A stretch of 64,000 nt of DNA from Streptomyces sp. Je 1-332 (GCF_040730185.1 NZ_CP160402.1:248001-312000); one strand, 5' to 3'. Positions 34,461-42,878 are shown, numbered from the stretch's first letter. Notes: generated by a model from the sequence alone, not told the origin. Translations and numbers: made by a program.

Positions 34461-34703
34461 TCAGGAGGCCGTTCGGTAAGGACGTCGTTCCAACAGGTCG
34501 AGCAAGTGCTCCTCTTCGCGTTCGAACTGGTCGAGGTCGATGTCGCCCTGGTCCAAGGCTTCGTTGAGGGCGGCGAGCCGAGCTCGGACGGCATCCGGGG
34601 AGTACAACTCGTCCTCCGCCGCCTCGATCAGCCGATCCGCGATCCAGCCGACCCCGCGGATCGGAGCCAGCGGGAGCAGCAGGATGCCGCTGATCAGTCC
34701 CAT
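34461..34703 (-). CDS. gvpG: Gas vesicle protein GvpG
   Basis: An 80-residue GvpG. GLISGILLLPLAPIRGVGWI opens it, and ELYSPDAVRARLAALNEALD and FEREEEHLLDLLERR are the characteristic helical parts. GvpG is a small accessory protein that works with GvpF/L in shell assembly. It starts one base after the gvpF stop; the gap to gvpY is 44 nt. Confidence 0.92.
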   Translation of the reverse strand: MGLISGILLLPLAPIRGVGWIADRLIEAAEDELYSPDAVRARLAALNEALDQGDIDLDQFEREEEHLLDLLERRPYRTAS

Positions 34704-34704
34704 C

Positions 34705-35505
34705 TCACGCGCCTACGGGTACGGCGTCGGCGCTCACGAAGCTGTAGCAGGGCAAGGGGCCGGTGAGCGTGAGCGTGATCCGTCCGCGGCATCGGGTGGC
34801 GAGCAGGTCGACGGCCCGCCGGAAGGCGGTCTCGGCGCTCCGCGGCACGAGGAAGGAGACGTTCATGGCCCCGGCGGCGCTGTCGCGCCCTTCACGCGTC
34901 TCAGCGGCCAAGGGGCGCAGTTCGGCCACCACGTCGGCGGCGGCCTGCTCCGCTCGGCGCTGCAGTGCGCCGGCCACGGCTTCACCGAGGCGCACGTTCG
35001 CCTCGTAGCCCGGGCGCCGCCGTGTCGTCTCGCGCAGGGCGCGCAGGCCGGCGTCCTCGCGCAGCAGGTCGGGCAGGGCCTCGGGCACGGACTCGCCCTT
35101 GAGGTTCCACTCGGCCTTGCCCTCCAGGCGCGTGAGCGCGGCGAGGTGTGCCTCCCGGGCGGAGTCCAGTCCGGCAAGGACGGTGTCCTCGTCGGGCGCG
35201 ATCACACCGAAGCGCATGGGCAGGACGGGGCCGTGCTCGGCGAGCACGCCGAGCACGGCCTGGTGAGCGCTCAGGTCGCGCCGGCGCGCCCGCGGACGTC
35301 CGGCCACCCGGCTCACGACTGCGGCCAGATCGTCCTGGCCCAGCACGGACACAGTTGCGTTCCCGTCGCCGACAGCCCGGCAGTGGCGGGCGTGTGCGGC
35401 GGTCTCGGGGCCGGTGATGGCGTACACGTACAGGCCAGGAGGGCCGGGAGGGCCGGGAGGGCCGGGAGGGCCAGAAGGTCCAGGAGGGCCGGGAGGTGTC
35501 GGCAC
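34705..35505 (-). CDS. gvpF: Gas vesicle protein GvpF with collagen-like N-terminus
   Basis: A 266-residue GvpL/F-family protein. The conserved part starts at LYVYAITGPE (about residue 25); GHxx-type HQAVLGVLAEHGPVLPMRFG and KAEWNLKGE lie in the first half; MNVSFLVPRSAETAFRRAV and TGPLPCYSFV end it. Residues 5-24 are an unusual Gly-Pro-Pro collagen-like run coded by 9-bp tandem repeats. In other systems GvpF binds GvpA monomers before assembly. It starts 2 nt after the gvpA stop. Whether the Gly-Pro run is functional or a repeat expansion is unclear. Confidence 0.92.
   Translation of the reverse strand: MPTPPGPPGPSGPPGPPGPPGPPGLYVYAITGPETAAHARHCRAVGDGNATVSVLGQDDLAAVVSRVAGRPRARRRDLSAHQAVLGVLAEHGPVLPMRFGVIAPDEDTVLAGLDSAREAHLAALTRLEGKAEWNLKGESVPEALPDLLREDAGLRALRETTRRRPGYEANVRLGEAVAGALQRRAEQAAADVVAELRPLAAETREGRDSAAGAMNVSFLVPRSAETAFRRAVDLLATRCRGRITLTLTGPLPCYSFVSADAVPVGA
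35427..35492. repeat. 9-bp tandem repeat in the 5' end of gvpF
   Basis: Several tandem copies of a 9-bp GGGAGGGCC-type unit encode the Gly-Pro-Pro run of GvpF. The unit keeps frame whatever the copy number. Confidence 0.75.
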
Positions 35506-35507
35506 GG

Positions 35508-36014
35508 TCAGTCCTCTTCGTCTTCGTCACGGCGCCGGGCGCGAGGGCGCTGACCGGCACGAGATGTGGAGCGGGAGCGGGAGGACGAGCGCGAGGAGGC
35601 GCTGCGGCGCGGACGGCTCGTCTCGCGCTCTTCTTCTTCCTCGTCGTCGTCCTCGTCTGAGCCTGTGTCCAGGCCCAGGGTGTCCTTGACCTTGTCGCCC
35701 ACGGAACGGACGGCCTTCTTGGCGCCGGCCTTGCCCACCGTGGCCGCGCCGCCACCGAAGAGTTCCGGGACGGTCTTGCTACGCGAATCGTGTTCGAGGT
35801 CGAGGCGATTGCATGCCTCTGCGAAGCGGAGGTAGGTGTCGACGGACGCGATGACGATTCTCGCGTCGATCTTCAGGATCTCGATGCCGACCAGTGAGAC
35901 CCGGACGAAGACGTCGATGACCATGCCGCGGTCGAGTATGAGTTCCAGGACGTCGTAGAGCGTGCCCGCACGGGGCGCGCAGGGGACGACGTCCTCACTG
36001 TAGGTAGTGGTCAT
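35508..36014 (-). CDS. gvpA: Gas vesicle shell protein GvpA with long charged tail
   Basis: A 168-residue GvpA. The shell-forming core is standard: [54 protein letters not shown] (about 18-75). Known GvpA is about 70-75 residues, so about 90 extra residues follow. They are a Gly/Ala/Lys segment, then an acidic run ([10 protein letters not shown]), then an Arg/Ser-rich stretch and an acidic tip. Such a tail is remarkable on the main shell protein, whose C-terminus faces outward in known vesicles. It is the only full GvpA in the cluster. It is 39 nt downstream of gvpO. Confidence 0.9.
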   Translation of the reverse strand: MTTTYSEDVVPCAPRAGTLYDVLELILDRGMVIDVFVRVSLVGIEILKIDARIVIASVDTYLRFAEACNRLDLEHDSRSKTVPELFGGGAATVGKAGAKKAVRSVGDKVKDTLGLDTGSDEDDDEEEEERETSRPRRSASSRSSSRSRSTSRAGQRPRARRRDEDEED

Positions 36015-36053
36015 GAAGGGGCCTGCTCCTCTCGACGGCGCAGAAGGTGCGCC

Positions 36054-36383
36054 TCAGCTGTCCGCCCAGCCGCGTCGGTAGCGGCGGACTCTGCGGTACT
36101 GCGTCAGGCGTCCGTGCGCGTCCAGATCCACCTCGTAGGTGGCCAGGAGGCTGGTGGTGTCGGGGATCCGAGCCACCTCCAGCACATCCACGCTGACCCG
36201 CCAGCCGTCGCTCTCGGTCGGGCAGACGGCCGACACACCTTCAGCGCGGTGACCGATGAGTTCGGTCAGCGTCCGGCATGCCTCGCCGACCAGTTCCCGC
36301 AGGTCCGGGGCGCCGTGATCGTCGGCACGTTTCGCCGGCCGGCGGGGGGCGGTGGCCTGGGTGCGTCCTGAGCGCTCGGTCAT
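36054..36383 (-). CDS. gvpO: Gas vesicle protein GvpO
   Basis: A 109-residue GvpO. A basic N-terminus precedes the conserved domain: ELTG/ELVGEACRTLTELIGHRA, GWRVSVDVLEVARIPDTTSLLATY, EVDLDAHGRLTQYRRVRRYRRG. GvpO is thought to be regulatory or to aid assembly. It is the first gene of the operon, so the operon promoter should lie in 36384-36600. Confidence 0.92.
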   Translation of the reverse strand: MTERSGRTQATAPRRPAKRADDHGAPDLRELVGEACRTLTELIGHRAEGVSAVCPTESDGWRVSVDVLEVARIPDTTSLLATYEVDLDAHGRLTQYRRVRRYRRGWADS

Positions 36384-36849
36384 GCGACCACTCTTGAACG
36401 CCCGGTCGCCGACGGCACGGGCTGATAGACCGAACAGGTGCCGGGGCCGCGCCGCCTCCGCACATCACCCGCAGCGGCGGTCACCCTCCAGGGCGTTACC
36501 CAGCGAATACCACAGGCCCGAATTCAAAAGGGCGAGCGGGAATAGGGCCGGCACTTTCGGGAATACTCGGCCTTCAGTTTGTGAGGCGCCCCATAGGGGC
36601 CACATCACACGCTAACCGCGGTAGTAGACGCCATAGGCGCTCATAGGCCGCCGATTCGACGTAGAGGCGCTCACTGGCAGGTCTTCTGCGTAGCCGGGTA
36701 GTACGTCACATCCTTGCGCCGCTTTCCCGTCACCGCTAACCATGGTCGACATCGCAGGGCCAAAGCAGCGCGGCCGGCGCGAATACATCGCCATTACGGC
36801 CGCCCAGGCTCCTGTGCCACGTCCCCCCATGGAAAAGGTTCACTTCCGT
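36384..36849. other. Intergenic region between gvpO and the SLT gene
   Basis: This 466-base divergent region should contain the promoters of the gvp operon (leftward) and the SLT gene (rightward). AGGCGCTCA occurs twice (about 36633 and 36665). No clear -35/-10 pair and no ydaO-type riboswitch were found, unlike ahead of the paralogous LysM-SLT gene at 58078. Confidence 0.5.
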
Positions 36850-37353
36850 ATGCCCACGCGCACCAGCACCACCCGCATCGCCCGAATCCGCTCGTTCTCC
36901 GTCGCGGGTCTCGCCACGGCCGGAGCCGCTGCCGCTCTGCTCACGGTGGCCCCCTCCCCCGCCCAGGCCGCCGAGCCGCACTCCGCCGCGGCCAAGGCAC
37001 CTGCCGCCGCCGCGAAGGCCGAGAAGAACTACCCGAACAACCTCGACGGCTGGATCAAGGAGTCCCTGGACATCATGAAGTCCAAGGGCATCCCCGGTTC
37101 CTACGAGGGCCTGCACCGCAACATCATCCGCGAGTCCGCCGGTGACCCGAACGCCCAGAACGGCTGGGACGTGAACGCGCAGAACGGCACCCCCTCCAAG
37201 GGCCTGCTCCAGGTGATCCAGCCCACCTTCGACGCGTACCACGTGTCGGGCACCCCGAATAACCTGACCGACCCGGTCGCCAACATCACCGCGGCCGCCA
37301 ACTACGCCGCCGACAAGTACGGCTCGATCGACAACGTCGACTCCGCGTACTGA
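36850..37353 (+). CDS. Secreted SLT-domain transglycosylase-like protein
   Basis: A 167-residue secreted protein. A signal peptide (about 1-40, ending AQA) precedes a short Ala/Lys linker and a lytic-transglycosylase-like domain (about 62-167). HRNIIRESAGDPNAQN carries the catalytic Glu in the RESxGxP motif; GTPSKGLLQVIQPTFDAYHV is the second motif; YGSIDNVDSAY ends it. It cuts peptidoglycan glycan strands. The ATG at 36850 begins the signal peptide; ATG 36829 or 36742 are alternatives. The domain is very close to that of the LysM-SLT protein at 58078, but this copy lacks LysM and the riboswitch. Confidence 0.85.
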   Translation: MPTRTSTTRIARIRSFSVAGLATAGAAAALLTVAPSPAQAAEPHSAAAKAPAAAAKAEKNYPNNLDGWIKESLDIMKSKGIPGSYEGLHRNIIRESAGDPNAQNGWDVNAQNGTPSKGLLQVIQPTFDAYHVSGTPNNLTDPVANITAAANYAADKYGSIDNVDSAY

Positions 37354-37465
37354 GCCGTCCCACGCCCGGCAGAGCCGCCACTGATGTGACAGCCGATGTG
37401 ACCTCTGGGCCCCAGAGAAGTGGCCCAGGTCCCTGTCACCAGTGCCCGTTCGAGCCGTACCCCAG

Positions 37466-37632
37466 TCAGGCGACGAGCAGGCGGAGGCCCAGCTCCGCCG
37501 CGTCGAGGGCGACGAGGTCGCGGTTGCGCTCGGCCCACTGACCTGAGGAAAGGTCGTCGCGCAGGCATGCAGCGTGCGGACCCTCACGCCGGCCAGCTCG
37601 GCCACGCGTCCCACGGTCAGGTGCTCCTCCAT
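37466..37632 (-). pseudogene. Relic: MerR N-terminus joined to a methyltransferase C-terminus
   Basis: From the ATG at 37632 the frame reads MEEHLTVGRVAELAGVRVRT-LH, the helix-turn-helix start of a MerR-family activator, then loses similarity at about 37566. In another frame immediately after, LRDDLSSGQWAERNRDLVAL and AAELGLRLLVA followed by a stop at 37466 look like the last 30 residues of a SAM-dependent methyltransferase. Neither gene is whole. A deletion that fused the two ends of a MerR gene and a methyltransferase gene is the simplest explanation. Confidence 0.6.
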
Positions 37633-37766
37633 GCCGAGGACTATGCGGCCTGACGCCGCGTGAGGGTCAACACTCGTGGCCCGGCTGCCACCTGGTGCCT
37701 TCGGCGCGCATGTGCTGAGGTGCATACTGCCCTCAGATCCCCGCCCTTTGCCTTCGGAGAGCGACA

Positions 37767-38801
37767 TTGCGCAGCCTGACCTTCGTGATCGGTACGGGCC
37801 GCAGCGGCTCCACCGCGCTGTCCCGCATCCTCAACGCCCACCCCGACGTACTCAGTCTCAACGAGTACATGGCCTCCGTCGGTGACGCGGCCTTTCCCAA
37901 GGGCCGGGTCTCGGGCGCGGCGTTCTGGGAAGCCCTCTTCCGGCCCACCCCGTACTTCGCGAGCATGATCCGCAGTGGGCTCCTGATGCCCGAGTTCCTC
38001 TACACTCGCCGCCCGGGGAAGTACACGGGGCAGAGCCCCGGTATCCCCGCGCTCTCCCTCATGGTGCTGCCCCACCTCACCGACGACCCCGACGGCCTGC
38101 TCGACGAAATCCGCGCTGCGGTCATCGGCTGGCCGGTACGCCCCGCCCCCGAACACCACGAGGCCCTCTTCGAGTTGCTCGGCGCGCGGCTCGGGCGCAC
38201 CACCGTCGTGGAACGCTCCGGTTACTCGACGGGCTGGGCTCCCGGGCTGCGTGCTGCCTTCCCCTACGCGAAGTTCGTGCATCTCTTTCGCGACGGGCCC
38301 GACTGCGCCCTGTCCATGAGCCGACATCCCGGGTACCGCGTGATCACCTTGATGCGCGAGATCAAAGAACGGACGGGCGTCGAGAGTTTCGGCGATCTGA
38401 CGGCCGAGCAGGTGCGCTCCCTGCCTCCCGACCTGGCGCCGCTGCTCGACGAGTCCTTCGACCCCGCCCTCGTACGAGACCGTTCCTTCCCCCTGCGCCG
38501 GTTCGGCGCCCTGTGGTCCGAACTCGTCGCCCAGGGCGCACAATTCCTCGATGCCCTGCCCTCCGGCCAACGTATGACGCTCGCCTACGAGGACCTCATC
38601 GACTCCCCCAGAGACGAACTCGCCCGCCTGGCCGCGTTCGTCGGCATCGATCCTGCCCGCTCGTGGCTGGACAGCGCCTGCACCCAACTCGACGGCAGCC
38701 GCCGCGGCTCCGCCGAGAAGCAGCTGTCGGCGGCCGAACTGGACGATCTGAGGATCAGCTGCGCGCCGGGTATCCGTGCGCTGGAAGAGCAGCCGAGGTG
38801 A
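37767..38801 (+). CDS. Sulfotransferase-family protein
   Basis: A 344-residue cytosolic enzyme. The 5'-phosphosulfate loop is FVIGTGRSGSTALSRIL (residues 6-22). A central VVERSGYSTGW and AKFVHLFRDGPDCALSMSRH (3'-phosphate-binding Arg/Ser) follow. YEDLIDSPRDELARLAAFVG closes the domain, as in Sulfotransfer_3. The usual reaction is sulfate transfer from PAPS to a hydroxyl or amine. The TTG at 37767 lies 8 nt after GGAGAG. Acceptor unknown. It is monocistronic with a hairpin after it. Confidence 0.87.
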   Translation: MRSLTFVIGTGRSGSTALSRILNAHPDVLSLNEYMASVGDAAFPKGRVSGAAFWEALFRPTPYFASMIRSGLLMPEFLYTRRPGKYTGQSPGIPALSLMVLPHLTDDPDGLLDEIRAAVIGWPVRPAPEHHEALFELLGARLGRTTVVERSGYSTGWAPGLRAAFPYAKFVHLFRDGPDCALSMSRHPGYRVITLMREIKERTGVESFGDLTAEQVRSLPPDLAPLLDESFDPALVRDRSFPLRRFGALWSELVAQGAQFLDALPSGQRMTLAYEDLIDSPRDELARLAAFVGIDPARSWLDSACTQLDGSRRGSAEKQLSAAELDDLRISCAPGIRALEEQPR

Positions 38802-38808
38802 CGACAGA

Positions 38809-38839
38809 CCGCCCGGACCTGAGACACAGATCCGGGCGG
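38809..38839. terminator. Terminator between sulfotransferase and GH87 genes
   Basis: CCGCCCGGA (38809-38817) pairs perfectly with TCCGGGCGG (38831-38839) over a 13-nt loop. It lies between two convergent genes and may serve both. Confidence 0.65.
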
Positions 38840-38884
38840 ACTGGTGGAGAGTGGGCCGGTCGATTCAGCCTGCTGACACCGTCG

Positions 38885-41800
38885 TTACAGCCCCTGCCTC
38901 TTTCCCGGTACGTCAGGGTCGAGGCCCGCACCTCCTCCGTTGATCACGAACTGTGAGCCCGGTTCGATCAGGATGTCCCCGTCGCGCGAGTCGCTGATCT
39001 GCACGTTGCTCAGCGTCGCGCTGCCGCGTGCTCCGCCCATGGCGAGGATGCCGGAGCCGTTGTTGGACTTGGAGATCGTCACGTCGCTGATCTTCACGTC
39101 CGGCATGGCGCCGCCTCCCGTCTTGAACTGGATGCCGTCGTACGTCGAGTCGTGGATGTCGGTGTCGCGGATCGTGACACCGGGGATGCTCGGCCCCTGC
39201 GCGAAGAGGGTGATCGCGCCGAACTCCTGGTCCTCGTTCCAGAACGCCCCGCCGGTGCGGTAGAGCCCGTTGTTCGCGATGAGCGTCTGCCCGGTGAAGG
39301 GGATCGGGTCGTGGTCGGTGGCGAGCATGATGCCGGGGTAGTTCATGGTGTCGTGGATCAGGTTGTTCTCGATCTTGTTTCCGTAACCTCCGTACACCGC
39401 TATGCCGTTGGCACGCCACGGCAGTTGCACCGTGTTGTTGCGGAACACGTTGTCGTGACCGACGTCGACCGACGTGTCCTTGACGTACTTGCTGGCCCAC
39501 ACGGCGAGCGCGTCGTCACCCGTGTTGCGGAACGAGGAGTTGAAGACGGTCGAATTGCGGGTGCCGTTGGTGAAGTTGACGCCGTCCGCGTAGGTGTTGC
39601 GGATGCGCATCCCGCTGAACTCCAGGCCGTCTCCAGGCCCCCACAGCTCGGGGATGTTGCTGTAGTCGCGGCCGACCCAGGCGCCGACGTTGGCATGCTC
39701 TATCCACACGTTCGAGATCTTGGTGTTCTTGCCGAAGCGGCCGTTGAGACCGACGCCGCCCTCGGCATTGCCGTCGCCGCCCCGGATGGTGCCCGAGCCG
39801 AAGATGGCGATGTCCGAGATCTTGGTGTTGTCGTCGATGTCGAAGCCGAAGTTGCCCTCGTGCGGGTGATTGATGCCGCCCGCGTCCTGCGGCGGTATCA
39901 GCGAGTACAGCTGCGCGTGCCACATTCCGGCGCCGCGGATCGTCACGTCCTTGATACCCACCTGGTTGTACTGGCCCCGGTTCAGCGGGTCGTCGGTGAG
40001 GATCTTTTTCTCCTGACGCCACTGACCTGCTGGGATCCATACGCAGTCGATCTCGCCGTTCTGGTCGGCGGCCACCGCCTTCTGGATCGCGTCCGCGTCA
40101 TCGATGCCGTCGTTGGGGACAGCCCCGTACTCGGTGATCGACTTGCACGCGGCGGGCTTGCTCGCCGCAGGTGCCACCTGTTCCAGGTCGATCAGGTCGA
40201 TCGTGTAGTACGCGGCGTCGTCACCGGCGTCGCGCTGCAGGCGGAACTTGGTGCCCTGCGGATAGGTCTGCGCGAGCAGGGCGTGCGACTCGTCGAAGAG
40301 CCTGCGCGCGTCGCCACCAGGCGTGTTGGTCAGGCCCTCGGGCTGGTCCGTGTTGCCGTACAGCCAGCTGTGCTTGGACGACAGGGTCAGCTTCTGGACG
40401 AACTTCCCGTCGGCGTAGAGGCTGATCGTCTTCTCCTGGCCGCCGCCGCTCGGTGCGTCGGGGATGGAGTTGCGTACGACGATGGAGTTGGTGGCGCTGG
40501 TCGACGTGAACTCCACGTACTGGCCGGTCGAGTTGAGGCGCACCGCCTTGCGGCCCGATGACTCGGTGGCGAAGTTGGTGTGCCCGAAGGTGCGCTCGGC
40601 GTCCGCTTCGAGGAGCGTGCCCTCGTACCTGCCGTCCTCCGCCTCGTACTCGACGTACGGCGTCGCCGCGCCGCGGCCGACCACGATGGAGCGCGCGAAG
40701 ACGTTGTTGTCCTCGTTCGTCTCGTCCACGACATCGGTGGCGTCCGCGCTCGCGGTGAGGGTGGCGCCGCCACTGGTGGCGGTCCACTTGCCCGACAGGT
40801 CGACGATGGCGCTCTCGCCCGCGGCGATGGCGGGTGTGGTGCCGTTCAGTGTCTTGTCGGCCACGGTCAGGCGGGTCACTGATCCGGCGCTCACCGAGCT
40901 GGTCCCACGGTTGTGCACCTTTGCCGTGAAGGTGACATCGGCGCCGACCGCGGGGTTGGCCGGGTTCGACGTGATGCCGGTGACCTCCAGGTCGGGGCCG
41001 GGGCTCTGACCGACCGTCAGCTTCGCGTCGGCGGTGCGGCTGTTGTTGTCGTTGTCCTGTTCGGGGACCGTGTCGCGGGGGTCCACCACCGCGGATACGG
41101 TGTAACTGCCTTGCGCCCGCTTGCCGATGTCGACCGGGACAGTGGCCGACTCACCGGCGCCGAGCGCGCCCACCTCGGCGTTGCCGGCGACCGTCCCGCC
41201 CAGGCTCACGTCGACCGTGGTGGCGGCGGAGGCCGCCGAGCCCGTGTTGCGCACGGTGGCGTCGACCTTGATGGCGTCGCTCTCGCTGGGCTGCGCGGGC
41301 CGCCAGCTCAGGTCGGCCACGGTCAGGTCGGGGTTGGGCGCGGGGGTTCCGTTGACTTCGAACTCCGCGACCTGGGCCCCGTATCCGGAGCTGTTGGAGT
41401 AGATCTTCAGCCGGACCTCGGCGTAGCGCCCGGAGACCGGGATCGTCACGCGGTTCTGGTTGCCCGCGGGGTCGAAGGTGTAGTCGGCCCGAGCCTTCAC
41501 CGTGCTGAAGTCGCCGGCGGACTGCGTACGTCCGAGCACCTCGATGCTCTGCTTACGGGCTGCCCAGGCCGCGTCCGGGTTGAGTTTGAGCCCGACGGAG
41601 TCGAGCTCCGCGTCAGCGCCGAGCTTCACGGTCAGCGTCGACGGATGTCCGCTGGATTCCCAATAGGTGCTCGTGCTGCCGTCGTTGGCGTTGGGCGCGT
41701 AGTAGTTCTGGGTGGACGTGGACGCCTCGATCGGCTTCTTCAGCGCCAGATTCGCGGCCGCCTTGGGCGCCGCGGGCGCTGCGTGGGCGGGGGCGGGTGC

Positions 41801-41893
41801 TGCGTGGGCGGCGGCGGGCAGGAGCCCGGCGGCTAACAGGGTGCCGACGAGCCAGGCGCCCAGGGTGCGCCGGCTCCGCTGTCTCCATCTCAC
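38885..41893 (-). CDS. Secreted GH87 alpha-1,3-glucanase (mycodextranase) with discoidin and CARDB domains
   Basis: About 1,002 residues. Order: signal peptide (1-38), F5/8 type C (discoidin) domain (about 50-180), two CARDB/Ig-like domains (about 185-390), a CBM6/35-like domain (about 405-560; YVEYEAEDGRYEGTL), then a right-handed beta-helix (about 570-1000). The helix carries ADGVNF (Asp770) and TGDDALA (Asp793, Asp794). The 23-residue spacing of Asp to the Asp-Asp pair equals that reported for the GH87 alpha-1,3-glucanase of Paenibacillus glycanilyticus. Target would be fungal cell-wall alpha-glucan or mutan. The GTG at 41893 follows AGAGAGGA; ATG 41917 lacks a ribosome binding site. Confidence 0.85.
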   Translation of the reverse strand: MRWRQRSRRTLGAWLVGTLLAAGLLPAAAHAAPAPAHAAPAAPKAAANLALKKPIEASTSTQNYYAPNANDGSTSTYWESSGHPSTLTVKLGADAELDSVGLKLNPDAAWAARKQSIEVLGRTQSAGDFSTVKARADYTFDPAGNQNRVTIPVSGRYAEVRLKIYSNSSGYGAQVAEFEVNGTPAPNPDLTVADLSWRPAQPSESDAIKVDATVRNTGSAASAATTVDVSLGGTVAGNAEVGALGAGESATVPVDIGKRAQGSYTVSAVVDPRDTVPEQDNDNNSRTADAKLTVGQSPGPDLEVTGITSNPANPAVGADVTFTAKVHNRGTSSVSAGSVTRLTVADKTLNGTTPAIAAGESAIVDLSGKWTATSGGATLTASADATDVVDETNEDNNVFARSIVVGRGAATPYVEYEAEDGRYEGTLLEADAERTFGHTNFATESSGRKAVRLNSTGQYVEFTSTSATNSIVVRNSIPDAPSGGGQEKTISLYADGKFVQKLTLSSKHSWLYGNTDQPEGLTNTPGGDARRLFDESHALLAQTYPQGTKFRLQRDAGDDAAYYTIDLIDLEQVAPAASKPAACKSITEYGAVPNDGIDDADAIQKAVAADQNGEIDCVWIPAGQWRQEKKILTDDPLNRGQYNQVGIKDVTIRGAGMWHAQLYSLIPPQDAGGINHPHEGNFGFDIDDNTKISDIAIFGSGTIRGGDGNAEGGVGLNGRFGKNTKISNVWIEHANVGAWVGRDYSNIPELWGPGDGLEFSGMRIRNTYADGVNFTNGTRNSTVFNSSFRNTGDDALAVWASKYVKDTSVDVGHDNVFRNNTVQLPWRANGIAVYGGYGNKIENNLIHDTMNYPGIMLATDHDPIPFTGQTLIANNGLYRTGGAFWNEDQEFGAITLFAQGPSIPGVTIRDTDIHDSTYDGIQFKTGGGAMPDVKISDVTISKSNNGSGILAMGGARGSATLSNVQISDSRDGDILIEPGSQFVINGGGAGLDPDVPGKRQGL

Positions 41894-42182
41894 GGTGGTC
41901 CTCTCTGACGCGTTCATGACATATGTCAACCCGTATCTGCGGTACGCGTCAGCACTCAATCGCGGCCGACACAAGAACGCAAGATGTGTGGCAGAGATTG
42001 CAAATAACCGACAGACTTACGAGATTTTCGGCTTCCGGAGGAGCTGACTCCTAGCGCGGTCTGTTGAAGCGGCGCGGATTCGGTGCGTAATGCGCACATT
42101 ACGGGCGCCCGCTGGCGTCGCCCTTGCAGGTTCAGCGGCATGAGCGCCATGCATTGGTCAGTTTTTTGCGGCTTTCTGTCGT

Positions 42183-42839
42183 CTAATTACGCGAACCCTT
42201 CCCTTCGAGGTGGCCGATGAGCTCGTCGAGCCGGGCTGCGAGAGCGGGATGGGTGCGCGCCACGTACGGGCAAGCCGCACTCAGAGGTTCGATCAGGGCC
42301 GCCGGGTCGTCGTCGGCGAGAGCCGCGTCGAGATGGCCGACCGGGACCTGGGCTTGCGGCGGGAGACCGGTGAGTGACGTGACCTGACCGGCGAGGCGGC
42401 GCAGGGCGGCGGCATTCTCCCGGGCCCAGGCGGTACGGCTGCGGTCGGCGGCGCGGCGCTGCCGGGTGGCCTGTACGCGCTGCTCGCCGGTGCTTCCGGT
42501 CGGCCCGGGGCGCTGGCGCAGGTAGCGCCGTTCGGCGGCCTGACGGCTTGCGACCCCCAGGGGGTGCGCGAGGTCGGCCCAGCTGGCTCCCGCGTGTCGC
42601 GCGGTTTCGATCAACCCCGCCTCCCACGCGGCGAGTTGCTCACGGACCTCGCGCAGCAGCAGCAGCGAGGCCAAGGCCTGCTCCAGGTCGGTGCCCCCTG
42701 CGGGTGCGGCACCCGCGCCGCGCTCTTGGGCGACGTCCATGGCGTCGCTGATGGCCTCCAGAGCGGAGGCCGCGGCCGGAAAGGAGGCCGGATTACGGGC
42801 CGCTGCCTGGGTTGATTCCGGTGGGCCGGTCGCTGTCAT
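42183..42839 (-). CDS. rheA: RheA-type repressor of hsp18
   Basis: A 218-residue protein divergent from hsp18. SLLLLREVREQLAAWEAGLI, then ASWADLAHPLGVASRQAAER (helix-turn-helix) and a helical C-terminal half match the Streptomyces HSP18 regulator family. In S. albus, RheA represses hsp18 and is a direct heat sensor, with operator TGTCATC-N5-GATGACA. Two such sites lie immediately upstream here. ATG 42839 has GAGGGAGG 6 nt upstream and is preferred to the ATG at 42869, which lies inside operator 1. Confidence 0.85.
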   Translation of the reverse strand: MTATGPPESTQAAARNPASFPAAASALEAISDAMDVAQERGAGAAPAGGTDLEQALASLLLLREVREQLAAWEAGLIETARHAGASWADLAHPLGVASRQAAERRYLRQRPGPTGSTGEQRVQATRQRRAADRSRTAWARENAAALRRLAGQVTSLTGLPPQAQVPVGHLDAALADDDPAALIEPLSAACPYVARTHPALAARLDELIGHLEGKGSRN

Positions 42840-42860
42840 GAAGGCCTCCCTCGTCTCGGC

Positions 42861-42878
42861 GTCATCCATTGGATGACA
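42861..42878. promoter_or_regulatory. RheA operator 1
   Basis: CGTCATC-CATTG-GATGAC(A): matches TGTCATC-N5-GATGACA except at the first base. The 17-bp core GTCATCCATTGGATGAC is palindromic about its centre. It lies 21 nt upstream of the rheA start, consistent with autoregulation. Confidence 0.85.

Noticed and set aside
36496..36501. GGGTAA as a SigB -10 element for the gvp operon
   Set aside because: No GNNT-type -35 is present at 14-16 bases, so the match is to a short word only.
36612..36849. A riboswitch ahead of the SLT gene at 36850
   Set aside because: The conserved ydaO blocks found at 57886-58062 are absent here; only short repeated AGGCGCTCA words occur.
41917..41928. Palindrome TGACATATGTCA as an operator of the GH87 gene
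   Set aside because: It lies only 24 bases ahead of the chosen start and a single 12-bp palindrome is weak evidence; kept as a note only.
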